Source: Hyphomicrobiales bacterium (GTDB lineage: Bacteria; Pseudomonadota; Alphaproteobacteria; Rhizobiales; Rhizobiaceae). From it: a stretch of DNA of 64,000 bases. Both the position numbers and the translations under genes were made by a program. The stretch lies in contig UEHQ01000016.1 in NCBI GenBank assembly GCA_900489925.1, forward strand, positions 1 through 64,000, read 5' to 3'. Under the pieces are notes generated by a model. That model did not search any database. It was not told the DNA's origin and worked only from the letters and a program-made list of their open reading frames with translations. This document shows positions 26,866-33,842 of this stretch, piece after piece; within the stretch, counting starts at the first letter, position 1, and the number at the start of each line of letters is the position of its first letter.

Positions 26866-27330
26866 TCAGCCGCGACCGCGATAGGTCGCAACGCCCTGAT
26901 CCGGCAGCCAGACGCCCTCAGGCGGCTTGCCCGTCTGCCAGAACACGTCGATCGGAATGCCACCGCGCGGATACCAGTAGGCGCCGATGCGCAACCACTT
27001 CGGATCGAGCAGCTCGACGAGGCGCTTGGCGATGTAGATCGAACAATCCTCGTGAAAGGCGCCGTGATTGCGGAAGGAATGCAGGAAGAGCTTCAGCGCC
27101 TTCGATTCCACCAGCCACTCGTTCGGAATGTAGTCGATGACGATGTGCGCGAAATCCGGCTGGCCCGTCATCGGGCAGAGCGACGTGAACTCCGGCGCGG
27201 TGAAGCGCACGACATAGTCCGTGCCGGCATGGTTCGACGGCACTTTCTCCAGCACCGCCTCCTCGGGCGATTTCGGAGCCTCTGTCTGGTTGCCCAGCAT
27301 GGAGAGGTTGGAAACGTCTGTGTTGGGCAT
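26866..27330 (-). CDS. queF: NADPH-dependent preQ0 reductase QueF
   Basis: QueF reduces 7-cyano-7-deazaguanine to preQ1 in queuosine tRNA-modification biosynthesis. The 154-residue product is the short single-domain type. The nucleophile is Cys52 in [15 protein letters not shown], Asp59 follows in the same block and the QueF motif [16 protein letters not shown] starts at residue 75. The ATG directly abuts the stop codon of the upstream cation-efflux gene with no gap, so the two are one transcription unit. No other queuosine genes are present in the window. Confidence 0.95.
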   Translation of the reverse strand: MPNTDVSNLSMLGNQTEAPKSPEEAVLEKVPSNHAGTDYVVRFTAPEFTSLCPMTGQPDFAHIVIDYIPNEWLVESKALKLFLHSFRNHGAFHEDCSIYIAKRLVELLDPKWLRIGAYWYPRGGIPIDVFWQTGKPPEGVWLPDQGVATYRGRG

Positions 27331-28245
27331 TCAAGCCTCCTTGATGACTTTGACGCGGATGCCATGGGCCTTTTCGCCCTCTGGCTCCACGTGAATGGCG
27401 ATGCTGGAGCCCGGATGCACGGCGCGGATGGCATCTTCAAGGCGGTCGCAGATATCGTGCGCCTGCCTTACAGACATGGCGGCCGGCACCACAAGATGGA
27501 AATCGACGAAGGTGACCGCACCAGCCGTGCGTGTCTTGAGGTCGTGGACGCCAAGCGAGCCCGTCGCATGCGTCGCGATTGCCTGCTTGATCGCTTCCTC
27601 TTCTTCAGGCTCGACGGCACGATCCATCAGACCGCCGATGGAATGGCTGATCACCTTCCAGCCCTGATAGAGAATATTGATGGCAACGAGGATAGCCAGG
27701 ATCGGATCGAAGATTGCGTAGCCGGTCGCAAGTGCCAGCAGCAAGCCGATGAGAACGCCGACCGATGTCACGACATCCGACATGATATGCTGGCCATCGG
27801 CCGTCAGCGCCGCCGAGCGATACTTGCGCCCAGTCTTGATCAGCAGGCGTGCCCATATCGCGTTGAGAACACCAGCTCCGAAGTTGATTGCAAGGCCGAG
27901 CACCGGCGCTTCGAGCATCCGCGGATCCGCAAGATGGCTAACTGCCTCGTTGACGATCAGCAACGCCGCGACAACGATGAGTGCGCCCTCCGTCACCGCC
28001 GAAAGATACTCGGCCTTGTGATGCCCGAAAGGATGGTCGTGGTCGGCCGGCTTCTGCGCATAGCGAATGACGAAAAAGGCGATGAACGCCGCAACGACGT
28101 TGACGGTCGATTCCAACCCGTCCGAAAGCAGCGCGACCGAACCGGTCACCCACCACGCCACCATCTTCAATCCCATGATGCCGAGCGAAACGGGAATACC
28201 CCAAAACGCCAGCCGTCGAACCGTGAGATTGCCCTGTTTGTCCAT
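27331..28245 (-). CDS. cation diffusion facilitator family transporter
   Basis: A 304-residue CDF protein with six predicted membrane helices, exporting divalent metals such as zinc, iron or cobalt against protons. Metal-site motifs are SDGLESTVNVVAAFIAF in helix 2 and DGQHIMSDVVTSVGV in helix 5 (His-x3-Asp pattern), and the HHKAEYLSAV loop lies between. The cytoplasmic C-terminal domain (GVHDLKTRTAGAVTFVDFHL) is complete. It is the first gene of a two-gene unit with queF; QueF itself is not a metal enzyme, so the link may be only transcriptional. Confidence 0.92.
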   Translation of the reverse strand: MDKQGNLTVRRLAFWGIPVSLGIMGLKMVAWWVTGSVALLSDGLESTVNVVAAFIAFFVIRYAQKPADHDHPFGHHKAEYLSAVTEGALIVVAALLIVNEAVSHLADPRMLEAPVLGLAINFGAGVLNAIWARLLIKTGRKYRSAALTADGQHIMSDVVTSVGVLIGLLLALATGYAIFDPILAILVAINILYQGWKVISHSIGGLMDRAVEPEEEEAIKQAIATHATGSLGVHDLKTRTAGAVTFVDFHLVVPAAMSVRQAHDICDRLEDAIRAVHPGSSIAIHVEPEGEKAHGIRVKVIKEA

Positions 28246-28310
28246 ATCGATCCCTCTGCGCCAGTCTCAGTGCGGATGCGAACGAATTGCAGAAACTATG
28301 CCATTCAAAC

Positions 28311-28344
28311 GCAAAACCGCCCGCGCGAAAATCGCGCAGGCGGT
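28311..28344 (-). terminator. intrinsic terminator after the DUF2161 gene
   Basis: On the minus strand ACCGCC-T-GCGCGA pairs with TCGCGC-G-GGCGGT (28344-28316) around a 3-base loop with one mismatch, followed by TTTGCGTTT. It ends the minus-strand transcript that includes the DUF2161 gene. Confidence 0.75.
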
Positions 28345-28395
28345 CAATGAGGGCCATATGGGCAAGAATATGCGATTTGTCAAAGGGGCGCGGCG

Positions 28396-29142
28396 CTAAA
28401 GCTGCGGCTTATCGCGTCGCTTATTCCCCGCCGCCGACTGCCTCTCGATTGCATCCGCCTGGACGACGTCCTCGACAACGGATCGATCGGCCGTCGATTG
28501 CGGCCAGCGCAACAACGCGTCCTCTCCCGCCAGCGTCAGAGCATAGATCCCCTTGTCCTTCCGCTCGAACCATCCATAGACGTTGTCGAGCAGAATCCTC
28601 CCGGCGTTGGGCACAAGTGATTTCATGTCTCGCGGGCGCATCAGCCCGTCCTGAAGCGCTGACGCGCAAAGCAACGCCTGCTGCCTATATGCCGTCATGA
28701 TCGGGGCCCGCGAACCGCCGCCGACCACGGGATCGCCGCGCCGCCGCTGATGCTCCTTCACCAGACGCGACCGGCGCTTCGGATTGGTGCGTGGCATCGG
28801 CGAAACCGAACTGACGATCACGCTGACCTCGCCGGCATCGGAGACACCGAGCATGCCGATTCCGAGCCGGCGGCAGAGGTCGCGATAACGCTTGTCGGCC
28901 TCCCGTCCCCGCCCCTTGGCCGAAACGCGCGCTGCGATCCAGACTTCGTCGCTCATCGCCGCGCGATCGACCGCCTGAAGAATGAGCTCGAGGTTGAAGG
29001 AAAGCTTGAGTTCGCAGACGACCACGACGGGCGGCTCCGCATCGCTGAGCCCCACGATATCGCACCCGCTCACCTCTCCCTTGACGACGTAACCCGCCGC
29101 CTCCAGGAACGCCTTGACCGGCAGATAAAGCGTTGTCTCCAT
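28396..29142 (-). CDS. DUF2161 family protein, PD-(D/E)XK nuclease-like
   Basis: A 248-residue protein. The N-terminal 60 residues contain the restriction-endonuclease-like core: Asp28 in GEVSGCDIVGLSD, then Glu44-Leu-Lys46 in VVVVCELKLSFN, a D...ExK arrangement typical of PD-(D/E)XK folds and named DUF2161 (putative phosphodiesterase). The C-terminal part looks like a winged helix (LCASALQDGLMRPRDMKSLV, GWFERKDKGIYALT). The function is unknown; it could be a DNA repair nuclease. It follows a small hypothetical gene with ten bases between them. Confidence 0.82.
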   Translation of the reverse strand: METTLYLPVKAFLEAAGYVVKGEVSGCDIVGLSDAEPPVVVVCELKLSFNLELILQAVDRAAMSDEVWIAARVSAKGRGREADKRYRDLCRRLGIGMLGVSDAGEVSVIVSSVSPMPRTNPKRRSRLVKEHQRRRGDPVVGGGSRAPIMTAYRQQALLCASALQDGLMRPRDMKSLVPNAGRILLDNVYGWFERKDKGIYALTLAGEDALLRWPQSTADRSVVEDVVQADAIERQSAAGNKRRDKPQL

Positions 29143-29152
29143 GAGAAGCGGA

Positions 29153-29392
29153 CTACGCGGCGTTCAAATCGGCAATCTCGCCGTGTCGTGCCAGAAGCCG
29201 TGGAGAGGACATGTCGCCGGTCTCCTCGTCGACGATCACAGCATAGGCGGCGACGCCCACAAATCGTTCCGACATCGACAATGCGATCTTCTCCGCGCTG
29301 ATCGGGTTCGACGCCTGGCGCATCTCGCCCGGCACGAGATTACCGCGGCTCTTGCGGTAAGGGAGAACGATGAACTTTTCGGTATTTGCCAC
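29153..29392 (-). CDS. conserved hypothetical protein, 79 aa
   Basis: The frame without a start restriction runs far upstream; the likely start is the GTG at 29392 giving (M)ANTEKFIVLPYRKSRGNLV. The product has no membrane segment. Its central ISAEKIALSMSERFVGVAAY and AVIVDEETGDM read like a compact alpha/beta fold. It lies ten bases upstream of the DUF2161 gene on the same strand, suggesting co-transcription. I do not recognise the family, and the start codon is uncertain. Confidence 0.55.
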   Translation of the reverse strand: MANTEKFIVLPYRKSRGNLVPGEMRQASNPISAEKIALSMSERFVGVAAYAVIVDEETGDMSSPRLLARHGEIADLNAA

Positions 29393-29492
29393 GACGATAT
29401 TTCCCGGTTGACCGTTCCTGAAATGTTCTGATTTGTGTCGGGAAGTCAATGGAAGTCGGTCCACTCTTCGATGAAACTCCGCCCACGGTTCC

Positions 29493-30191
29493 CTACGGCG
29501 CAGAGCCGGCGGGTTCGGCGCCAAACCGGTCTGAGCCATTGTGAAGGCGCAGAGAGACGCGAAGCAGCCATGGCAACGGCGTCCACCAGCCGGAAGCAAG
29601 ACCGGCATCGCGCAGCCCCGCGGCTGTCCAGCTGTTGCAGCCAAGCAACGCGTTGAAATAGCCCTCGGCCTCGAAGAATGCGTCCCCCGCCCCGTCCAAC
29701 GACATCGGCTTGCCTGCCCGCTCTGCAAAACTGGCACGGATGAAGTCAAGCAGCCGCCGATATCCTGCCTCATCGACGCCGATGGCAGTGACATCAGGAT
29801 GGTCGAGTGGAATGTCGCCACCCAGCGAAACGTGCATGACCGAACGGTCGAGGCCGAAGCTTCTCAATACCGGCATCGCCTTCAACTCGGCCCATGTCGG
29901 CGTTTCCGTATAGAAAGAACGTCCACCCCACCCAAAGATGATGTAGCGCAGGTTGGGATCGTCCAGAGCAAGCCCGCCATCGCGCAGAAAGTCAAAGCGG
30001 TCCCGCACGTCGGCATCGACCGCGATGGCAATGTCGGTATGGATGGGATTGCTGAGAACAACAATCCGGCGATCGACAGTGCCCGAATTCGCCTCGCGCC
30101 AGAACGGTCGCGGGAGCGTGGCCCCAATAGCCGCCGCGACCAGGATCGCGACAACGACGGTCAGCAGCAATTTGAAAAGCTTCCGAAGCAC
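29493..30191 (-). CDS. TIGR02117 family (DUF2459) protein
   Basis: A protein of about 232 residues with one N-terminal membrane anchor (KLFKLLLTVVVAILVAAAIG) and a periplasmic body. The body carries VLSNPIHTDIAIAVDADV, IIFGWGGRSFYTETPTW and the conserved LLGCNSWTAAGLRDAGL. These define the TIGR02117 / DUF2459 family, first noted near urease regions and of unknown function; the conserved Cys-Asn and His suggest a hydrolase-like active site. Two GTG starts compete, 30191 (used here) and 30254, neither decisive. Confidence 0.75.
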   Translation of the reverse strand: MLRKLFKLLLTVVVAILVAAAIGATLPRPFWREANSGTVDRRIVVLSNPIHTDIAIAVDADVRDRFDFLRDGGLALDDPNLRYIIFGWGGRSFYTETPTWAELKAMPVLRSFGLDRSVMHVSLGGDIPLDHPDVTAIGVDEAGYRRLLDFIRASFAERAGKPMSLDGAGDAFFEAEGYFNALLGCNSWTAAGLRDAGLASGWWTPLPWLLRVSLRLHNGSDRFGAEPAGSAP

Positions 30192-30295
30192 GCTGCCATC
30201 CGCCACTGAGGAGCCGGTTGTTTGGTGTGGGCGCGGCCGGTTGGCAACGCCCACAATCCTTCAACAGAGACCGAACCGGCCGCTAACGCAGCCCC

Positions 30296-32485
30296 TTAGG
30301 CGGCTTTGGTCTTCGCCTTGCGGGAAAGATGCGCAACCACATTCTCGATCATCCGCATGCCGGCATCGCCGCCGAGTGTCATGATCGATTCCGGATGGAA
30401 CTGCACGGCCGCGATCGGCTCCTTGGCATGCTCGATACCCATGATCGTGCCGTCTTCGCTTTCCGCGGTGATGATGAACTCACGCGGCAGCGTTGCCGGA
30501 TCGGCAAAGATCGAGTGGTAGCGGCCGACGGTGACCTCCTTGCCGAGACCCGAGAAGACCAGGCCGGGCTCAAGCACACGGATGCGCGACGGCTTGCCAT
30601 GCATCGGCAACGCCAGGTGGCGAAGCTCGCCGCCATAGGCTTCGGCGATCGCCTGCAGGCCGAGGCAGACGCCGAAAATCGGCAGGTTGCGTGCCCGCGC
30701 CTTCTTGATCGTCGCCTTGCAGTCGAAATCCTTGGGATTACCCGGTCCCGGCGACAGCACGACGAGGTCCGGGTTCAGCCGATCGAAGATCTCTTCGGCA
30801 ACAGGAGAACGCACGGTCGAGACCGTTGCCCCCGTCTGGCGGAAGTAGTTGGCGAGCGTGTGCACGAAGCTGTCTTCGTGATCGACCAGCAGAATGTTGA
30901 CGCCCTTACCGACGGCAGCAACGTCGCGGCTGACCTTGCCGGAGTTACCGGCCTTGGCATCGCGGATGGCGGAAAGCATGGCGGAGGCCTTCAGTTCGGT
31001 TTCGGCTTCTTCTTCATCGGGAATGGAATCGTTGAGCAAGGTCGCCCCCGCCCTGACCTCGGCGATGCCGTCCTTGATGCGAACGGTGCGCAGCGTCAGC
31101 CCCGTGTTCATGTCGCCGTTGAAACCGACCATGCCGATCGCGCCGCCATACCATGCGCGCGGGCTCTTTTCATGGCTTTCGATGAAACGCATCGCCCAGA
31201 GCTTCGGCGCACCGGTGACGGTAACCGCCCAAGCATGGCTGAGGAAGCCGTCAAAGGCGTCCATGTCGTCGCGCAGGCGGCCTTCGATATGATCGACCGT
31301 GTGGATGAGACGCGAGTACATTTCGATCTGCCGGCGGCCGATGACCTTCACCGAACCCGGCTCGCAGACGCGTGACTTGTCGTTGCGGTCGACGTCCGAG
31401 CACATGGTGAGCTCGGATTCATCCTTCTTGGAGTTCAACAGCTTCAGGATCTGCTCGCTGTCTGCGATCGGATCGTCGCCGCGCTTGATCGTGCCGGAGA
31501 TTGGGCAGGTCTCTATGCGACGGCCGGACACACGCACGAACATTTCCGGCGATGCGCCGACCAGATATTCCTGGTTTCCAAGGTTGATGAAGAAGGAATA
31601 GGGCGACGGATTGATCGCCTTCAGCCGCTTTGAAATGTCGGATGGTTTGCTATCGCAGCGCTCCATGAACTTCTGGCCGGGGACGACCTCGAACAGATCG
31701 CCCTTGCGGAAGCTCTCCTTGGCCTTCACCACCAGCTCGGCATACTCGCCGGGGCGATGATCGCTCTTCGGCGGAATGGCATCGGTGCGCTGGAACGGTT
31801 CAGCCGGAATATCGCCCGCCTTGCCTTCGGTGGTCTCACCGCCCTTGGCAAAGTCGTAGCGGTCGATCCAGGCCTTGGCCGAATAGTTGTCGACGACCAG
31901 GATCTCATCCGGCAGGTAGAGCACCATGTCGCGCTGATCGGTCGGGCGCGTGAGCTTCAGGTTGATGGCATCGAACTGGAAGGCAAGGTCATAGCCGAAG
32001 GCACCGTAAAGTCCGAGGCTCGCATCCGCCTGCGAATAGAAGAGATCGGTGACGGCGCGCAGCACGGTGAACACCGTGGGGATCTTCGAGCGCTCTTCCT
32101 CGGTGAAGGCGCGATCCGGTGTCTTCACCGTCAGATCCAGCCGCCGTGCCGTCGAGGCGCCGAGTTCGAGATCGGAGATCGTCTTCAGCCGTTCGGTGAC
32201 GAAGCCAAGGATGACCTCGCCGCGCTCGTTATAGGCGTCGATCCAGACCTTGCGGCCGTTGCAGGAAATGCCGAGCGGCGGATCAACGACGGCGGTATCC
32301 CAACGGGTGTAACGGCCCGGATATTCGTAGTTCGACGAAAACACCGCTCCGCGGCGCTCGTCGAGCTTGTCGATATAGGAGGAGACCGCGTCGGCATAAG
32401 GGATCGCCCGGCGCTGCCGCGTGACCGTGATGCCACCCTTGGTCTCGTAGATTTCCGCTCCGTCATCCCGAAGGATCGTTACCAT
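30296..32485 (-). CDS. trpE: anthranilate synthase, fused TrpE-TrpG
   Basis: A 729-residue fusion that converts chorismate and glutamine to anthranilate, the first committed step of tryptophan synthesis. The TrpE half occupies about residues 1-510, with the [16 protein letters not shown] block and [21 protein letters not shown] short linker leads to the TrpG glutamine amidotransferase domain (about 530-729), with catalytic Cys607 in [12 protein letters not shown] and His/Glu in VQFHPESIM. The fusion is characteristic of rhizobia and some other bacteria. A trpL leader and an intrinsic attenuator lie directly upstream, so transcription responds to charged tRNA-Trp. Confidence 0.96.
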   Translation of the reverse strand: MVTILRDDGAEIYETKGGITVTRQRRAIPYADAVSSYIDKLDERRGAVFSSNYEYPGRYTRWDTAVVDPPLGISCNGRKVWIDAYNERGEVILGFVTERLKTISDLELGASTARRLDLTVKTPDRAFTEEERSKIPTVFTVLRAVTDLFYSQADASLGLYGAFGYDLAFQFDAINLKLTRPTDQRDMVLYLPDEILVVDNYSAKAWIDRYDFAKGGETTEGKAGDIPAEPFQRTDAIPPKSDHRPGEYAELVVKAKESFRKGDLFEVVPGQKFMERCDSKPSDISKRLKAINPSPYSFFINLGNQEYLVGASPEMFVRVSGRRIETCPISGTIKRGDDPIADSEQILKLLNSKKDESELTMCSDVDRNDKSRVCEPGSVKVIGRRQIEMYSRLIHTVDHIEGRLRDDMDAFDGFLSHAWAVTVTGAPKLWAMRFIESHEKSPRAWYGGAIGMVGFNGDMNTGLTLRTVRIKDGIAEVRAGATLLNDSIPDEEEAETELKASAMLSAIRDAKAGNSGKVSRDVAAVGKGVNILLVDHEDSFVHTLANYFRQTGATVSTVRSPVAEEIFDRLNPDLVVLSPGPGNPKDFDCKATIKKARARNLPIFGVCLGLQAIAEAYGGELRHLALPMHGKPSRIRVLEPGLVFSGLGKEVTVGRYHSIFADPATLPREFIITAESEDGTIMGIEHAKEPIAAVQFHPESIMTLGGDAGMRMIENVVAHLSRKAKTKAA

Positions 32486-32524
32486 TGTTCCACTCCGTTA
32501 TCGGGCCCGGATGACAGGCAGCCT

Positions 32525-32562
32525 TAAAACAAAAAAAGCCGCCTGGGTTTTTCCGGGCGGCT
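32525..32562 (-). terminator. trp attenuator terminator
   Basis: On the minus strand AGCCGCC (32562-32556) pairs with GGCGGCT (32043+ region, 32543-32537), followed by a run of seven T and then GTTTT. It lies between trpL and trpE. It is the intrinsic terminator that ends the small leader RNA when tryptophan is sufficient. Confidence 0.88.
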
Positions 32563-32643
32563 CATCGTCGTCTTTGGACACGATTGGTCGAGGCCGCCTT
32601 AGCGAGCCCACCACCAGATTGCGATGTTCAAGGACATGTTCAT
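32530..32643 (-). ncRNA. rnTrpL-type attenuator small RNA
   Basis: The segment from the predicted leaderless start at 32643 to the U-tract of the attenuator is about 114 nucleotides. In Sinorhizobium meliloti the equivalent attenuated transcript is a stable small RNA of similar size that acts in trans on other mRNAs. The same product is expected here from the conserved layout; the trans role is inference from that system. Confidence 0.75.
32599..32643 (-). CDS. trpL: trp leader peptide TrpL, 14 aa
   Basis: A 14-codon frame reading MNMSLNIAIWWWAR with three consecutive Trp codons just before the end. It is the rhizobial trpL leader, upstream of trpE(G) and its attenuator. It has no ribosome binding site: the predicted transcription start falls on the A of its ATG, so translation is leaderless, as known for S. 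meliloti trpL. Stalling at the Trp codons would allow the antiterminator and let RNA polymerase read into trpE. In S. meliloti the peptide itself has reported trans activities linked to antibiotic exposure. Confidence 0.93.
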   Translation of the reverse strand: MNMSLNIAIWWWAR

Positions 32644-32651
32644 GGCCGGAA

Positions 32652-32680
32652 TTGTTAGCGTGAAGCGTTTGGGCGCGCAA
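32652..32680 (-). promoter_or_regulatory. trpL-trpE promoter
   Basis: On the minus strand TTGCGC (32680-32675) and TAACAA (32657-32652) are 17 bases apart. Eight bases follow before the trpL ATG, placing the start of transcription on the start codon. The same spacing plan is seen at the leuL promoter. Confidence 0.65.
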
Positions 32681-32760
32681 GCGAATTTCTTCGCAGCGAT
32701 GCGACCGAACCGGGGGCAAATGCGTTCCGTCTTTGCGAACATCTCACGGAGCAGTGGAAA

Positions 32761-33603
32761 ATGCGGCGATATGGCATGGCATCTCTGATCAGCGCGGCTC
32801 TTCTCATGAGCCCAACCCTGCCCCCCACGGGCCCTCTTCCAGCCATGAAACCCTCCTCCGAAGCCCCATCCGCCGCTCCCTTTCAAGGTCCTCCGCGCCC
32901 TGAAACGGCAGAGGTTCCCAAGCCCGAACCGAAGCCGGCGCTGAAGGAGGGCGCACCCGAGACCACACCGGATGGCGCAAACACCCCGGCAGAAACACAA
33001 AAGGATAGCGTTGCTTCGCCACCACCGCCGCCGATCGAGAAGGAGGATCCGGAAAAGCTGAAGGCCTGCCTCGCGGACCTGCGCACGCTAGGTGTTCAGT
33101 TTGAGGAAAAGCCCGCGGTCACCGAGGGCGAAGGTTGCGGCATCGAACACCCTGTCGAAGTGAAGGCGATCGCTGACGGCGTGACGGTCTCCGCGGGCGC
33201 TGACATGCGCTGCGACACGGCACGAGCCTTGGCGCGATGGATGAAGGATATGGTGCAGCCCGCTCTGAACGTCGCCATGCCCGGCCGAAAGATCGTCGGG
33301 ATCACCCACGCTTCGACCTATGTCTGCCGCCTGCGCAACGGCGCCTCCACTGGCAAGATCTCGGAACACGCTCACGGCAATGCCATCGACATCGCTGACT
33401 TCAAGCTGGACAACGGCCAAAGCCTGACGATGAAGCCGCGCGATGAAGACTCGACGCTCGAGGGCGCCTTCCAGCGCGCCGCAACGGCCGCAGCATGTCT
33501 CTATTTCACGACCGTCCTCTCCCCCGGCAGCGACGCCGCGCACGAAACCCATCTTCATCTCGACGTGCTGCAAAGGACAAACGGCTACAGATACTGCCGT
33601 TGA
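32761..33603 (+). CDS. extensin-like domain protein (possible cell-wall peptidase)
   Basis: A 280-residue exported protein. It begins with a hydrophobic signal-like stretch (MASLISAALLMSPTLPP), then a Pro/Glu/Lys-rich linker (about residues 25-100, including a PPPPP run). The C-terminal Extensin_2 domain follows with SEHAHGNAIDIADF and THLHLDVLQ, His/Asp motifs like those of LAS-type zinc carboxypeptidases. Six Cys residues occur in the domain. It is probably periplasmic and may cleave peptidoglycan crosslinks, but this is inferred from motif similarity. It is transcribed divergently from trpL-trpE. Confidence 0.82.
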   Translation: MRRYGMASLISAALLMSPTLPPTGPLPAMKPSSEAPSAAPFQGPPRPETAEVPKPEPKPALKEGAPETTPDGANTPAETQKDSVASPPPPPIEKEDPEKLKACLADLRTLGVQFEEKPAVTEGEGCGIEHPVEVKAIADGVTVSAGADMRCDTARALARWMKDMVQPALNVAMPGRKIVGITHASTYVCRLRNGASTGKISEHAHGNAIDIADFKLDNGQSLTMKPRDEDSTLEGAFQRAATAAACLYFTTVLSPGSDAAHETHLHLDVLQRTNGYRYCR

Positions 33604-33677
33604 CCAGCACCAATAGATGCCTTGGCCAACGGCCATCGCCGCCCAAAAACGACAGTTTTGTCACACTTTTAAAAACT

Positions 33678-33692
33678 TGACTAAATCACTCA
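33678..33692 (+). promoter_or_regulatory. RirA-type iron-responsive (IRO) box
   Basis: TGACTAAATCACTCA fits the TGA-N9-TCA core of rhizobial IRO boxes, the sites bound by RirA when iron is sufficient. It overlaps a possible TTGACT -35 element about 150 bases upstream of the haem receptor start and lies in an AT-rich 240-base region. Consistent with iron-repressed expression of the receptor. Confidence 0.6.
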
Positions 33693-33842
33693 TTTTCAAA
33701 CTTGACTCCTTTTGTCTATATTTTTAACAGTCGCCAACGGGGCTTCTGCCAAAGCGGAATCTACAAATTTGAAGGTCGATCGCGTGTGCACCAACGCCAC
33801 GCGTGCTGATTTTCTGCGTGCATTTTTTAGAGGGGTTTTTAG

